DNA of 64,000 nt. Origin: Rattus norvegicus. Taxonomy: Eukaryota > Chordata > Mammalia > Rodentia > Muridae. The DNA is taken from contig NC_086025.1 of the NCBI RefSeq assembly GCF_036323735.1, forward strand, positions 112,542,688 through 112,606,687, in the 5' to 3' direction. This document shows positions 45,025-63,040 of the stretch, piece by piece. The notes below the pieces were generated by a model, which saw only the letters and a list, made by a program, of their open reading frames with translations, searched no databases and was not told the DNA's origin. Each line of letters starts with the position of its first letter. Position 1 is the stretch's first letter. The translations under genes and the position numbers were made by a program.

Positions 45025-46802
45025 GTATACAGATTTCAACCCATTTGATACAGCATTATTTTGGAGATCAAAGGACAACTTTCAATAATCAGTTCTCTCC
45101 AACCAAGTTTGTCCCAGGGATGGAGCTCCGGTTGTTAAACTTTGTAGCAAGCATGATTTACCCATCTCACCAGCCCAGTGTTTTGGGTTTTTCCTTTTCT
45201 TTAAGGCAGGGTCTCTATCCAGACTGGCCTCCCAACTCCTATGAAGCTAGAGAGGACCTTAAACTTTTGATCTTCCTGCCTTTGCCTTCCAAGTACATGG
45301 ATGACAGCTATGGACAGCCACACTTTTTTTTTTTTTTAATAATAGCTACCATTTATTGAGCACCTACTCTATTATGTGCCAGGCACTGTGCTAGGCACTT
45401 TTCGTACAATATCTAATTTAAATCCTCACAACAACCCTGTGAGGTAGGTATTATTATCATCATTTTACATATGGGAGGACTGAGGCTCCAGAGAGGTTAA
45501 ATAACTCTATTACACAATCAAAAATGATAGAGCTGGAAATCAAGCCCAAACCAACCTGACTCCAAATCCCATGCTCTGTAATGTAAGGAAGGGAGAGGAA
45601 CAGCTGAACTTCAGAGTGTCTTGAGTATAAGGGTGTGAGATGCTGACTAAGCCCGTGTAGGTGTGGCTTGTAATGAAGGTCACAAGGGCAGGAATTCGAG
45701 AGGAATAATACTTGGCTGGGGACATATGGACAAGCCTGGGGAGATGTCCAGTGGGGAATAAAAACAGATCTAAAGAGAGGGGAAGCTGGGGTGGGAGATC
45801 CAGATTTAGAAGTGGCCAGCATATCAACAGCTTAAGAAGAGAGTGGCTGACCCTATGGGGGAAAGGGGGGAAGAAAGGGACATGAGCCAAAGGCAGGATA
45901 ATGGGAGCACTGGTGAGGGATTCTCAAGAGAACAGGAAAAGGCAGAGTCAGAGAGAACTGAAGACAGCGAAGATCAAGTCATGCTTCTAACATAGCCCTT
46001 TGTTCATTAAAGTCCCTGGAAATATGTTAAATGAATGTCAAAATATCCCTACCTCAGGTTGCCCCCAAACCTGGGCTAAGGACATCTTGATGGGGGAGAC
46101 ATTTGCTGGGGCATGCTAGGCAAGCACTACACAGCTATTTCCTCAGACAGCCACACTTTTATGTGGTGCCAGGGATGCAATCTAATGCCTGTGTGTAAGA
46201 GGCAAGGGGTCTCTCTACCAGCTGAGCCAGAACTTCAGCCTACATGTTAGTGTTTGTCAGGGAAGTTCCTGTAAAAAGGTAACAGTGGGGGAAAACCATG
46301 AAGAGGTGCTGGGGGTGTGTGTGCCCAGGTAACTAGGCAGCAGCCAAGAGGCGAGCGGGGATTAGAAAACACTTCTGAAGCTTCTGGAAGGATGGTTTTT
46401 ATTCTGCAATGTAGGAGGCCATGGGAAGGTGTGGGGAAGGGTTACCTCTCTGGGTTGCTGTTCAAAGTCTCATTCATGGCCAAGGAAAACAGTTGTTCAT
46501 TTTTCACCCAGCATTGGTGGGGAGCTGGGCCCGGGTAGTGACAGATGGGATGAGTGGTTAGGGCATGGATATAGCTTATGGGCTCAACAACTGCTGCTTC
46601 CTACGTGCCTGCCCCTCACCGACCTGAGAAGATGCCTTGTTCTCAGGTGATCAGCTCCAGCTCTAGCTCTTCCTTGGGTGCGGACTCAGCAACTAGTTAT
46701 GGCTGCCATGATGCTAGGTGTTCAGGTGAAGGAGAGGGGTTTGTTGTCCTGAACCAAGCTCCAGAACAACTTAGGGTTTTTGTTTTGTGGTTTGGTTTAG
46801 TT

Positions 46803-46840
<38 letters not shown>

Positions 46841-48134
46841 ATTTATTTATTATATGTAAGTACACTGTAGCTGTCTTCAGATACACCAGAAGAGGGCATC
46901 GGATCTCTTTACAGATGGTTGTGAGCCACCATGTGGTTGCTGGGAATTGAACTCATGACCTCTGGAAGAGCAGTCGGGGGCTCTTAACCACTGAGCCATC
47001 TCTCCAGCCCCCCCCCCTTTTTTTTTTTTTTTTCTTTTTTGGTTCTTTTTTTTTTTTTTTCCGGAGCTGGGGACCGAACCCAGGGCCTTGTGCTTCCTAG
47101 GTAAGCGCTCTACCACTGAGCTAAATCCCCAGCCCCAGTTTAGTTGTTTTCTTGTTTTCGTGGTTGTTTGTTTTTGAGACCAGGTTTCTTTAACAACGGT
47201 AGGTTTTAGTTAAAGAGAGGCAGAGTGAATCCCCGGGGCAGCAGCCAAAGCTATGAAGCTTCAAGGAAGATTTGTCTCTTAAGGTTTATTTGGTTTTGTT
47301 TTATGTGTATGAGTGCTTGCATAGATGGATGTATGTTGTGTGCATGCCCGGTGTCCATAGGCGGATCTCTGAGACCAGCTTGATCTACAGAGCAGATCCT
47401 AGGACAGATAGAGCTACACAGAGAAACCCTGTCTTGAAAAACAAAAATGTATTTTTAGTTATGTGTGTATACACCATATACATACATATATACATACATA
47501 CATATGTACGTACATACACACATACGCCTGTGTGTCTGTGAACCACAGTGCCCAGTGAGGACATAAGCTGGAGTCACCCTACACGGGAGCTGAGAACCAA
47601 ACTCAGATCTTCTACAAGAACAGTACCTGCTCCTATCTTAACCCCTGAGCCATCTCTCCAGCCTGCCTCACTCTCTCCAACCCTTTTTGTTTTTTTGAGA
47701 CAACCTTTTTTTCTTTATTTATTTATTTATTTTTTTGGTCTTCCATTTTTGTGTTTGAGACAGGGTTTCTCTCTCTGTGTAGCCTGGCTGCCCTGGAACT
47801 CACTCTGTTACCAGGCTGGTCTCAAACTCAAGAGATCCACCTGCCCCTGCCTCCCAAGTGCTGGACCACCACCATCGCCGGCACCCAAGCCTTTTTTGTG
47901 TAGTCATGGTTGGCCTAGACCTTGCTAAACAAACTCCCACTGCAATAAACTCCCACCTTTATATAGAGGAGCATTGAAAACCTATCCCTGAGCTGTGCAC
48001 AGTGGCACACACTGTTAATCCAAGTACTTGGGAGGCAGAGGCAGGCAGATCTCCTAAGAGATCTGTTTGAGGCCTGCCTGGTTTATAAAGTTCCAGGACA
48101 GCCAGGGCTACACAGAGAAACCCTGTCTCAAATA

Positions 48135-48170
<36 letters not shown>

Positions 48171-49980
48171 CCCTGGTTCTGGGGTTGGGGATTTAGCTCA
48201 GTGGTAGAGCGCTTGCCTAGAAAGCGCAAGGCCCTGGGTTCGGTCCCCAGCTCCGAAAAAACCAAAAAAAAAAAAAAAAAAATCCCTGGTTCCTCTCCCC
48301 AGAAAGTCTCTTGAGTGAGAGTGACTGTCCTTACTTTTCATGGTGTCCATGATATGGCGTTGCTGGAAGTTTGTCAGTTTGGACTCCTTCATCATCACTG
48401 CAAAAATAAAGCCATCTTTGAGTTCCGGAGCTTCAGCAGGCACCCTCCCCTGACCATGACCCACCCCTGCAATGCCCCACTGTAGCACTGTCTCCTCAGC
48501 TCTGCACCGAGCTCTCCCACTCCTCTGCCTACTTCATCTTCTCCAGAGTGCATGCCACTTCTGGTTTTTTCCTTTTCTTGTATTTATTCATTTGTTTTCT
48601 ACCTTTTTATTTATTGGTTTATTTATAGACATAGTCTCACTATGGTCATAACTTGGTATATACATTGGGCAGCCTCACACACACGTCCACCCACCTCTTT
48701 CTCAGAATCAACGACATGAGCAGCTTTTCTTCCCTTAAGAGAGAGAGAGAGAGGGGTTGGGGATTTAGCTCAGTGGTAGAGCACTTGCCTAGCAAGAGGA
48801 AGGCCCTGGGTTCGGTCCCCAGCTCCGAAAAAAAAGAAAAAAGAAAAAGAGAGAGAGAGAGAGTGAGAGAGAGAGAGAGACAGAGAGAGAGCGCGTGTGT
48901 GAATGTATGTGTGTATGGGTGTCTGTGAAGGCCAGAAAAAAGGCACTGAATCATAGGAAGCTAGAGTTATAGACTGTTTTGGCCCACCTGACATGGTTGT
49001 AGGGAATTGAACTTGGGTCCTTGAGACTAGCAGTCAGTGCTCTTAATCTCTGAGCCATCTCTCCAACCCTTATATTAAGGATAGGTTCTTACTATATTAT
49101 ACAGACTCGCTTTTCTTGGGCTCAGGCGATCCTCCCAAGTAGTAAGCTTGCATAGCTTTATATCTGCCTAAGACAAACACACACTTTTTTGGTGACTGGC
49201 TAACATGGGTGCTGGGGACTGAACTTTCAAAGAGTAGTAAATGCTCTTAACCACTGAGCCATCTCTCCAACTGTAACACACACACTTATTTTGGCGTGTG
49301 GTGTGCTGGGACTGAAATCCAGACTTCACATCTGCCTAGAATATACTCTATCACTGAGTGACACCCCAGCTCTATAATTTTCTATTGTTAATTTTTCTTG
49401 TTACCCTCCTGTACTATTAGCTCTATAAGAGCAAGAATTGGCTTTCGCAATCCTCTCAACACTCTATTCCGAATACCTAGGACAATATCCAAATCATATA
49501 TTGGGTTTTTAGTCGTTGAATAATTAAATGCATGCAGGTTCATTCACATAGCAGAGTCTGGAGCTACAATTGTGTGCGGAAGCTGGCTCGTTCTTTGCCT
49601 GGTGGCATTCACCATTTAGAAGATGATAGCTGGGACACTAAACACCTGTAAGACTATATATTATGCTAAACCCGGTGAAGGGAGTTGAATGTGGTACTGT
49701 GAAGGTCCTACTGTGGTGGGAAGGAGATAGGCTTCATTGAAAGTGCACGTAAAAGATGAGCTAACCATTCCAAAATTCTCCATCTCTGGCCTTTGATTCT
49801 CCCCAGAACCCTTCTGAATCCCAAGCTCTTAAGGGAAAACCGCACCGCTCAAGTCTTTGGTCCGCTAATGCACTAACCTCTGAGAAGCTCACAGGTCCCC
49901 GGCGTGTAAGCGGCTTGCTTACGGCAGCGGTGGAACCCGGTTCCGTTTGCCACTGCGTCCACCCTCTCCTGTGAAGCCAT
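43132..49980 (-). CDS. C22orf23: C22orf23 (UPF0193 protein EVG1), six coding exons, 216 aa
   Basis: An uncharacterised conserved animal protein of the UPF0193 family; function not established. Coding exons in transcript order: 49980-49878, 48397-48335, 44468-44286, 43744-43616, 43425-43325, 43203-43132. They total 651 nt with consistent phases, giving 216 residues against the remembered 217 in human. The protein starts MASQERVDAVANGTGFHRCR, contains KESKLTNFQQRHIMDTMKR, a Pro-rich middle (IYLPPILATHTHLRP), a charged helix (EKEKRRLQNIFATGKDMEER) and a Lys/Arg/Glu-rich end (KLREMEDIDRRRSKELRKAL). No signal peptide or membrane segment. It is head-to-head with POLR2F and tail-to-tail with MICALL1. 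An X-box-like site in the shared promoter fits, but does not prove, a cilium-related role. Confidence 0.95.
43325..43425 (-). CDS. C22orf23: C22orf23 coding exon 5
   Basis: 101 nt: VKEIQDRKEFLAAMEALGQG, then KQYRGIILAEISQ; gtagga donor. Confidence 0.94.
43578..43607 (-). repeat. (CA)n microsatellite
   Basis: About 15 CA units on the plus strand, only eight bases from the donor of C22orf23 coding exon 4, so close enough to influence splicing. Confidence 0.93.
43616..43744 (-). CDS. C22orf23: C22orf23 coding exon 4
   Basis: 129 nt: DLEKEKRRLQNIFATGKDME, then ERKKVPHVQQEDPAPELDRF. Donor gtgagc directly before a (TG)n tract on the coding strand. Confidence 0.94.
44286..44468 (-). CDS. C22orf23: C22orf23 coding exon 3
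   Basis: 183 nt: GAPLPLQCNPTSSQRGSPSK, AAAIYLPPILATHTHLRP, then CQANGAYSREQFKPQAT. gtaagt donor. Confidence 0.94.
44955..45175 (-). mobile_element. old B3-type SINE with (TG)n tract
   Basis: (TG)n at 44971-45020 followed by CAAAGGACAACTTTCAATAA, CCAGGGATGGAGCTCCGG and CCCATCTCACCAGCCC, the antisense head of a diverged SINE. Confidence 0.6.
45328..46145 (-). pseudogene. processed retrocopy of an unidentified transcript
   Basis: An ~818-bp insertion flanked by a perfect 15-bp duplication, GACAGCCACACTTTT, at 45313-45327 and 46146-46160. On the minus strand it ends in a poly(A) tract (plus 45328-45337) with AATAAA at plus 45352-45357, about 15 bases upstream. These are the marks of L1-mediated reverse transcription of a polyadenylated RNA. 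The 3' quarter of the copied RNA is an antisense MIR. Open frames of 116 and 120 codons inside show no recognisable protein, so the parent may have been a 3' UTR or a non-coding RNA. Removing the insert restores a continuous rodent-repeat-like flank. Confidence 0.8.
45338..45580 (+). mobile_element. well-preserved MIR within the retrocopy
   Basis: Near full-length MIR: ACCATTTATTGAGCACCTAC, GTGCCAGGCACTGTGCTAGG, CTCACAACAACCCTGTGAGG, CTGAGGCTCCAGAGAGGTTA. It is much closer to consensus than the other MIR fragments in this window. Confidence 0.88.
46806..47010 (-). mobile_element. B2 SINE inserted next to an ID
   Basis: Antisense B2 with a poly-T tract of about 28. It and the neighbouring ID share one pair of flanks, GTTTAGTTG(G)TTTT at about 46795 and 47138, so the B2 most likely inserted into the A-tail of the older ID. 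Confidence 0.94.
47018..47136 (-). mobile_element. ID element
   Basis: GAGCTGGGGACCGAACCCAG, GCGCTCTACCACTGAGCTAA, CCCCAGCCCC; T-rich tail on the left reaching the B2 head. Confidence 0.95.
47348..47447 (+). mobile_element. B1 SINE, 5'-truncated
   Basis: GGCGGATCTCTGAGACCAGC, CTACACAGAGAAACCCTGTC, TTGAAAAACAAAAA tail. It sits inside an old antisense B3-type SINE (about 47275-47670) whose head is GAGCCATCTCTCCAGCCTGC. Confidence 0.8.
47742..47885 (-). mobile_element. B1 SINE
   Basis: GAGACAGGGTTTCTCTCTCT, GCTGCCCTGGAACTCACTCT, CCCAAGTGCTGGACCACC. Confidence 0.9.
47993..48168 (+). mobile_element. B1 SINE with (AAAT)n tail
   Basis: GGCAGAGGCAGGCAGATCTC, CCAGGACAGCCAGGGCTACA, then eight AAAT-type units. 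Confidence 0.93.
48181..48280 (+). mobile_element. ID element
   Basis: Canonical ID with a perfect 12-bp target-site duplication AATCCCTGGTTC at 48168-48179 and 48281-48292. It ends only 54 bp from C22orf23 coding exon 2. Confidence 0.97.
48335..48397 (-). CDS. C22orf23: C22orf23 coding exon 2
   Basis: 63 nt: MMKESKLTNFQQRHIMDTMK with partial codons at both ends. gtaagg donor and tttttgcag acceptor. Confidence 0.94.
48753..48846 (+). mobile_element. ID element inside a (GA)n tract
   Basis: Canonical head and GGTTCGGTCCCCAGCTCCG; GAGAGAGA lies on both sides (48739-48752 and 48847 onward). Confidence 0.95.
48847..48892 (+). repeat. (GA)n microsatellite
   Basis: GAGAGA units with a few T and C substitutions. 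Confidence 0.9.
49878..49980 (-). CDS. C22orf23: C22orf23 coding exon 1 with start codon
   Basis: Encodes MASQERVDAVANGTGFHRCR, then KQAAYTPGTCELLR. The ATG is at plus 49980-49978. Nine bases upstream of it, TCCCTCCTAG|AACCCTCCC looks like an acceptor, so the first exon is probably non-coding. Confidence 0.95.
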
Positions 49981-50421
49981 GGGAGGGTTCTAGGAGGGAG
50001 AGAAGGAATGACCAGCCCTCTTCCCGCGTCGCAGACAGACCTCTCATCGCTAGCAACCTAGGAGACTGAGAAGCTGGTGCTCGACCCCTCGGCTCCGGAC
50101 AGCGCGGTGACCACAGTCCTTATCCTGACGGTCTAGGGCGGAGCGCTCACCATCAGCGATGACCCGGGCGTGACAGAGCCTTCCTCACGGAAATCCTCCG
50201 GGGAGCCAGAGTGTGAGCGTCCTCACCAAGCACTCCTTATTACCATGGTAACTAGCAGACACGCCCCCACGCACGCGCATTAGCGCTCGCGATCGACTGC
50301 CTCCCGGAAGTGATTGCGCCTAGGTCACGGCGCAAGCGCAAACCACACGTGTTGCCGCAAGGGGCTGAAGCGCGCGTTTCTCTGCTCTGCGACCCGGACC
50401 GGCCAGTAAGGAGAAGGTATC
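49981..50421. promoter_or_regulatory. bidirectional promoter of C22orf23 and POLR2F
   Basis: 441 bp between the two start codons, CpG-rich, no SINEs and no TATA box. It holds ETS-type CCGGAAGTGA at 50304-50313, NRF1-like GCGCAAGCGCA at 50330-50340, and an X-box-like palindrome at 50239-50252. A minus-strand donor CTGATG|GTGAGC at plus 50151/50150 is probably the end of the non-coding first exon of C22orf23 (from about 50230 down to 50151). Confidence 0.85.
50239..50252. promoter_or_regulatory. X-box-like RFX site
   Basis: ATTACCATGGTAAC contains a perfect 12-bp palindrome (50240-50251) and fits the RFX X-box half-sites RYYRCC and GGTAAC. RFX sites at this place are typical of ciliary gene promoters. 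Confidence 0.6.
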
Positions 50422-59781
<9,360 letters not shown>

Positions 59782-59838
59782 GCAGAGCTGTCAGGCTGTG
59801 CCAGGCACCATCTCTATGCCCATTTTATACATGTAAAT

Positions 59839-59844
59839 AATAAA
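59839..59844 (+). terminator. Polr2f: poly(A) signal of POLR2F
   Basis: AATAAA 58 nt after the stop codon, embedded in ATGTAAATAATAAACTTCAC, so the 3' UTR is very short (about 80 nt). CT/TG-rich sequence follows. Confidence 0.9.
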
Positions 59845-59869
59845 CTTCACTCTTCACACCCCCTCTGCC

Positions 59870-62800
59870 CCTGTTGCCTGCATGCTGACACCTGCTGCTT
59901 TCTTGTTCCTGCCCTACTACAGGATGGGCATACATTGAGGTGACCCTGTGACTGTTAGCTCTTTCTAAAGCACCAGGGCCCCCATCCCATCCCTCCATCT
60001 CTCCCCATGCACCAGAGCAAAAGCTGCTGCAGGGAGACACCTCAGCTGCCTTCTCAGCAGACAGATGAGTCTTTGTGCCCAGGGAGCTGGTTGCCACGGA
60101 AACCCCCAATTTCCTTTCCAGTGGGGACTGGCTGCAGGGGCTTCTCCCTTCTCAGGAGTATCACAGAGCAGGTTTCATCAAGCCAGCCATTGTTCCTAGG
60201 GACCTGCCTTGAGCTCTTATCGAGGACTCAGATCCCCTTTCAGGAGCGGTGCTTTAGCAGGAAGCGTGGGGGTGCAGTGATCCCCCACTGTCCCCAGGCA
60301 GAGCCCTGTTGGGCAAGGCAGCAACTGCAGCCCTATCACCACTCTGTCCCAGGCCAGTGCCACTCAGTGCCCCCATGGCCTACCTTTCTGATCTACTACC
60401 TTGTGCCCTCTGCTCCTCAGACCTGAGTTTGAGTCCCTCTCCTGCCTCAGTGGGCCCTCTTGTGCATCCTGCCTCCCACCTCAGGAAGTTCCTTTCATAT
60501 CCTGGGGTAGAGTCAGGGATGGTAGGGCACACCTGTATTCCCAGTATTGTGGAGGTGGAGGCAGGAGGTTTGCAGTGAGTTCAAGGTCAGCCTGAGCTAC
60601 ATGAGACCTTGTTTTAAGATTTTTTTTTTTTTTTTTTTAGAAAAGAAGGTAACCCTGGACACCCACATAGTTGGAAGGAAGAATGGCTTTTGAGTGGCTC
60701 AGCCTGACCTCTGGCCCACTGCAACTCTCAGGAGACATGGTGTGCCACATGGGATTGGGCACCCTGGTCAGGGTGGAAGGAGGAGTGGCCACAGTAATAG
60801 GAGGGGTGCTTGCTGCTCTGGATAAGGGTTAATTCTGGGAGTCATAGACTTCGCACCCCTACCACCCTCCTCCAAGCCTTTGGAATCCTTTAATCAAGTT
60901 GGGTGCTGAAATTTCAGCTCTGAAATGCCGCCTTTGTGCTGGCATCCAGGCAGCCGCCCCAGAGTGCGGGGGTCACTTTCTCGGCCCCATTTCTCTAAAT
61001 GGTGTCTTTGTTCCCTGCTGGGCTGCTCAGTATCAGATGTGATTAAGGGAGATGAAGCTTGGATGGGGGGGGAGTTAACCCTTAGGGGATAGGGTGCAGG
61101 GAGATGGGAGAAGTGGGTGCTTTTCCTCTGACCTTCCTCTGAATTCTGCTCTTCTTGGGCAGCCCCTTGTTGACCTGGCAGGCCTGGGGTTGTCTCCTGT
61201 GGGATATGTTGTCACCTGCCAACATTGTAAAGTCTCCCATCTCCTTAGGTTTATGGTCATCTTGTCAGTCATTTAAAAACACCTGATACCAGAGCTGCTG
61301 CTATGCCAGAGCACATCCCAGCCTGTGTTGAAGGGATGAACAACCTAACTGGCTTCCATTTCGTCTTCCCCCCATGGCCATTTTCCTGCAGCCTACACCA
61401 GTGGTGATGACCTGGGCGATCTCATGAGGTAGTGGGTCCCTCTATTTTTGGGGCCCCTCCATCTTGTCAGCTCTGTTTAAAGTTCCCCCTTGGAGCAGGA
61501 GTCCCATAGACTGGAAATGGAAACATGTCCTGCTTTTCAGTAGAGGGACAAGTAAGGGTCCCCATGAAAGGCTGGTATGAGGTCACTTCGTATCTTACAG
61601 TGTTGGTGTCATAGATGGAAACCTGCAGCCAGGAGTGGGTCTTAGGAGTCGGTATTGTCAAATCAAATGAAAAAATATAGACTTTTATGGTATCTGGTCT
61701 GGTAGGTCAAGAGACTGCCTCAGCCCTGGTTTTACCCAGGGAGTTGGCAATCTCCTGACACCTGTGATGGGTGAAGGACACATTCCACGTGTGAGGAAGA
61801 GAGCTGATGTGGAGGGGCACTCAGGGTAGTGGCTCCCCTTTCACTTATGAGTGACTTCAGTGAAGATACTCAGATGTGTAGGTGTATTTACTTGGACCCC
61901 AGCTCACGGAAGGCCAGACACCAAGATTTAGCAGAGGTGGAGGAGTGGGTCAGATTCAACAGATAATCTATTAAAGATCAATAAAACACAAAAACAGTGT
62001 CTGTGTGGTTCACGTGGTCCGCTGCTGCATCAGATACTGTTGAGAAGAGCAGGGGCTTCAGATACCAAGCTTCGAGGCAGCCAGCATTGGGGCAGGCGGT
62101 GAGAGAGCTTATGGGTTGTGGGGTTAAGATGGAATCGTAAAGTGCCCATCTCCCATGGGCCGATGGGGATGGAGGGACGGTGTGGAGCAGTGGGGCCTAG
62201 AAAGCAGCTCGGGACAAACTGTTAGGCACCAGCTTCCCGAAAGCATCAGACAGCGAGAGCTATTCCCTCAGGCCAAAGGATGGGTACCCCAGGGAAAGGG
62301 AGCAACGGGGAACACACTAAGAACTTTGTTACTATGGGAACGTCCAGCTGTTGGCACTTCCTCAGTACAGCTTGGTAGAGATTTCCCCTGACTTTGGTGG
62401 TGTGAGCTTGGCAGTGGCATAGGCCATGGCCCCTAATAAGGACAAACAGGGAGCACAGTGGATGGGGCTTGGCTTAGACTGAAACAATCTGCTGCTCTGG
62501 TGGCTCAGCTAGATGCTGGCATGGGCGGTTTCTCCCCCTACCCTCTCTGAGTGTGTGTGTCTGTGAGGCATCTGACTGTGTTGGGGGAGGTGATGGGTGG
62601 AGGTGTGCAGCCACAGAAGGTCCATCCATACCCATACATTCTATAGAACCAGGCCTGACCGCTCACCTCAGGAACAAGGGAGACTAATCCACTGCTCCTT
62701 TTTGAAAAGCTGTCCCTGAGTTCCTGGCCCACTCCCCTCTGTCACATGACAAGAGTGGCTACAGTGAGCTGAGCAGAAGGTTGGAGTTAGAGCTGGACCT

Positions 62801-63030
62801 GAAAGGAGTGGGTAGCCCCCATGGTGGCTTTCTTCTGAGGCTTAGACCCTAGACGTAGGTCCACCCATCAGGAGGCTGGTTGCCCTGACTTCCTTCACTG
62901 TCCACATGTCCTTAGGGGGAAAAGATCCTAAGGAATCTCTCACTTTTGCACTCTGCTAGCTGCTTGTGGAGAACCTTTGAGGAAGCATAGGAAGGGGTAA
63001 GAGACCAAGAGACAGGCCAGGTCAGGCCAC
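59870..63030. other. intergenic interval POLR2F to SOX10
   Basis: Mostly single-copy DNA with one B1. Human POLR2F has longer isoforms that run through this interval, so weak downstream exons are possible, but none can be called from sequence alone. Candidate SOX10 enhancers could also lie here; none is recognised. Confidence 0.5.
60512..60642 (+). mobile_element. B1-like SINE, diverged
   Basis: GGTAGGGCACACCTGTATTC, GTGGAGGTGGAGGCAGGAGG, AGTTCAAGGTCAGCCTGAGC, then a poly-T tract within the A-rich end. Confidence 0.7.
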
Positions 63031-63040
63031 CAAGCAGGCA

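Larger units (their letters stand above)
44469..48334 (-). other. C22orf23: C22orf23 intron between coding exons 2 and 3
   Basis: 3.9 kb, rich in insertions: an old B3-type SINE with (TG)n, a processed retrocopy, a B2-ID composite, several B1 copies and one ID. Nothing coding recognised. Confidence 0.8.
48605..49075 (-). mobile_element. old B3-type SINE split by an ID
   Basis: The antisense head ATCTCTGAGCCATCTCTCCA ends at about 49068. GGAAGCTAGAGTTATAGACTG is the body. The ID and GA-rich tract at 48725-48900 interrupt or adjoin it. Confidence 0.55.

Noticed and set aside
45460..45890. 116- and 120-codon minus-strand frames as an intact retrogene
   Set aside because: They lie inside the retrocopy, but one runs into the MIR. 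They resemble no protein family I know and probably reflect 3' UTR or non-coding RNA sequence.
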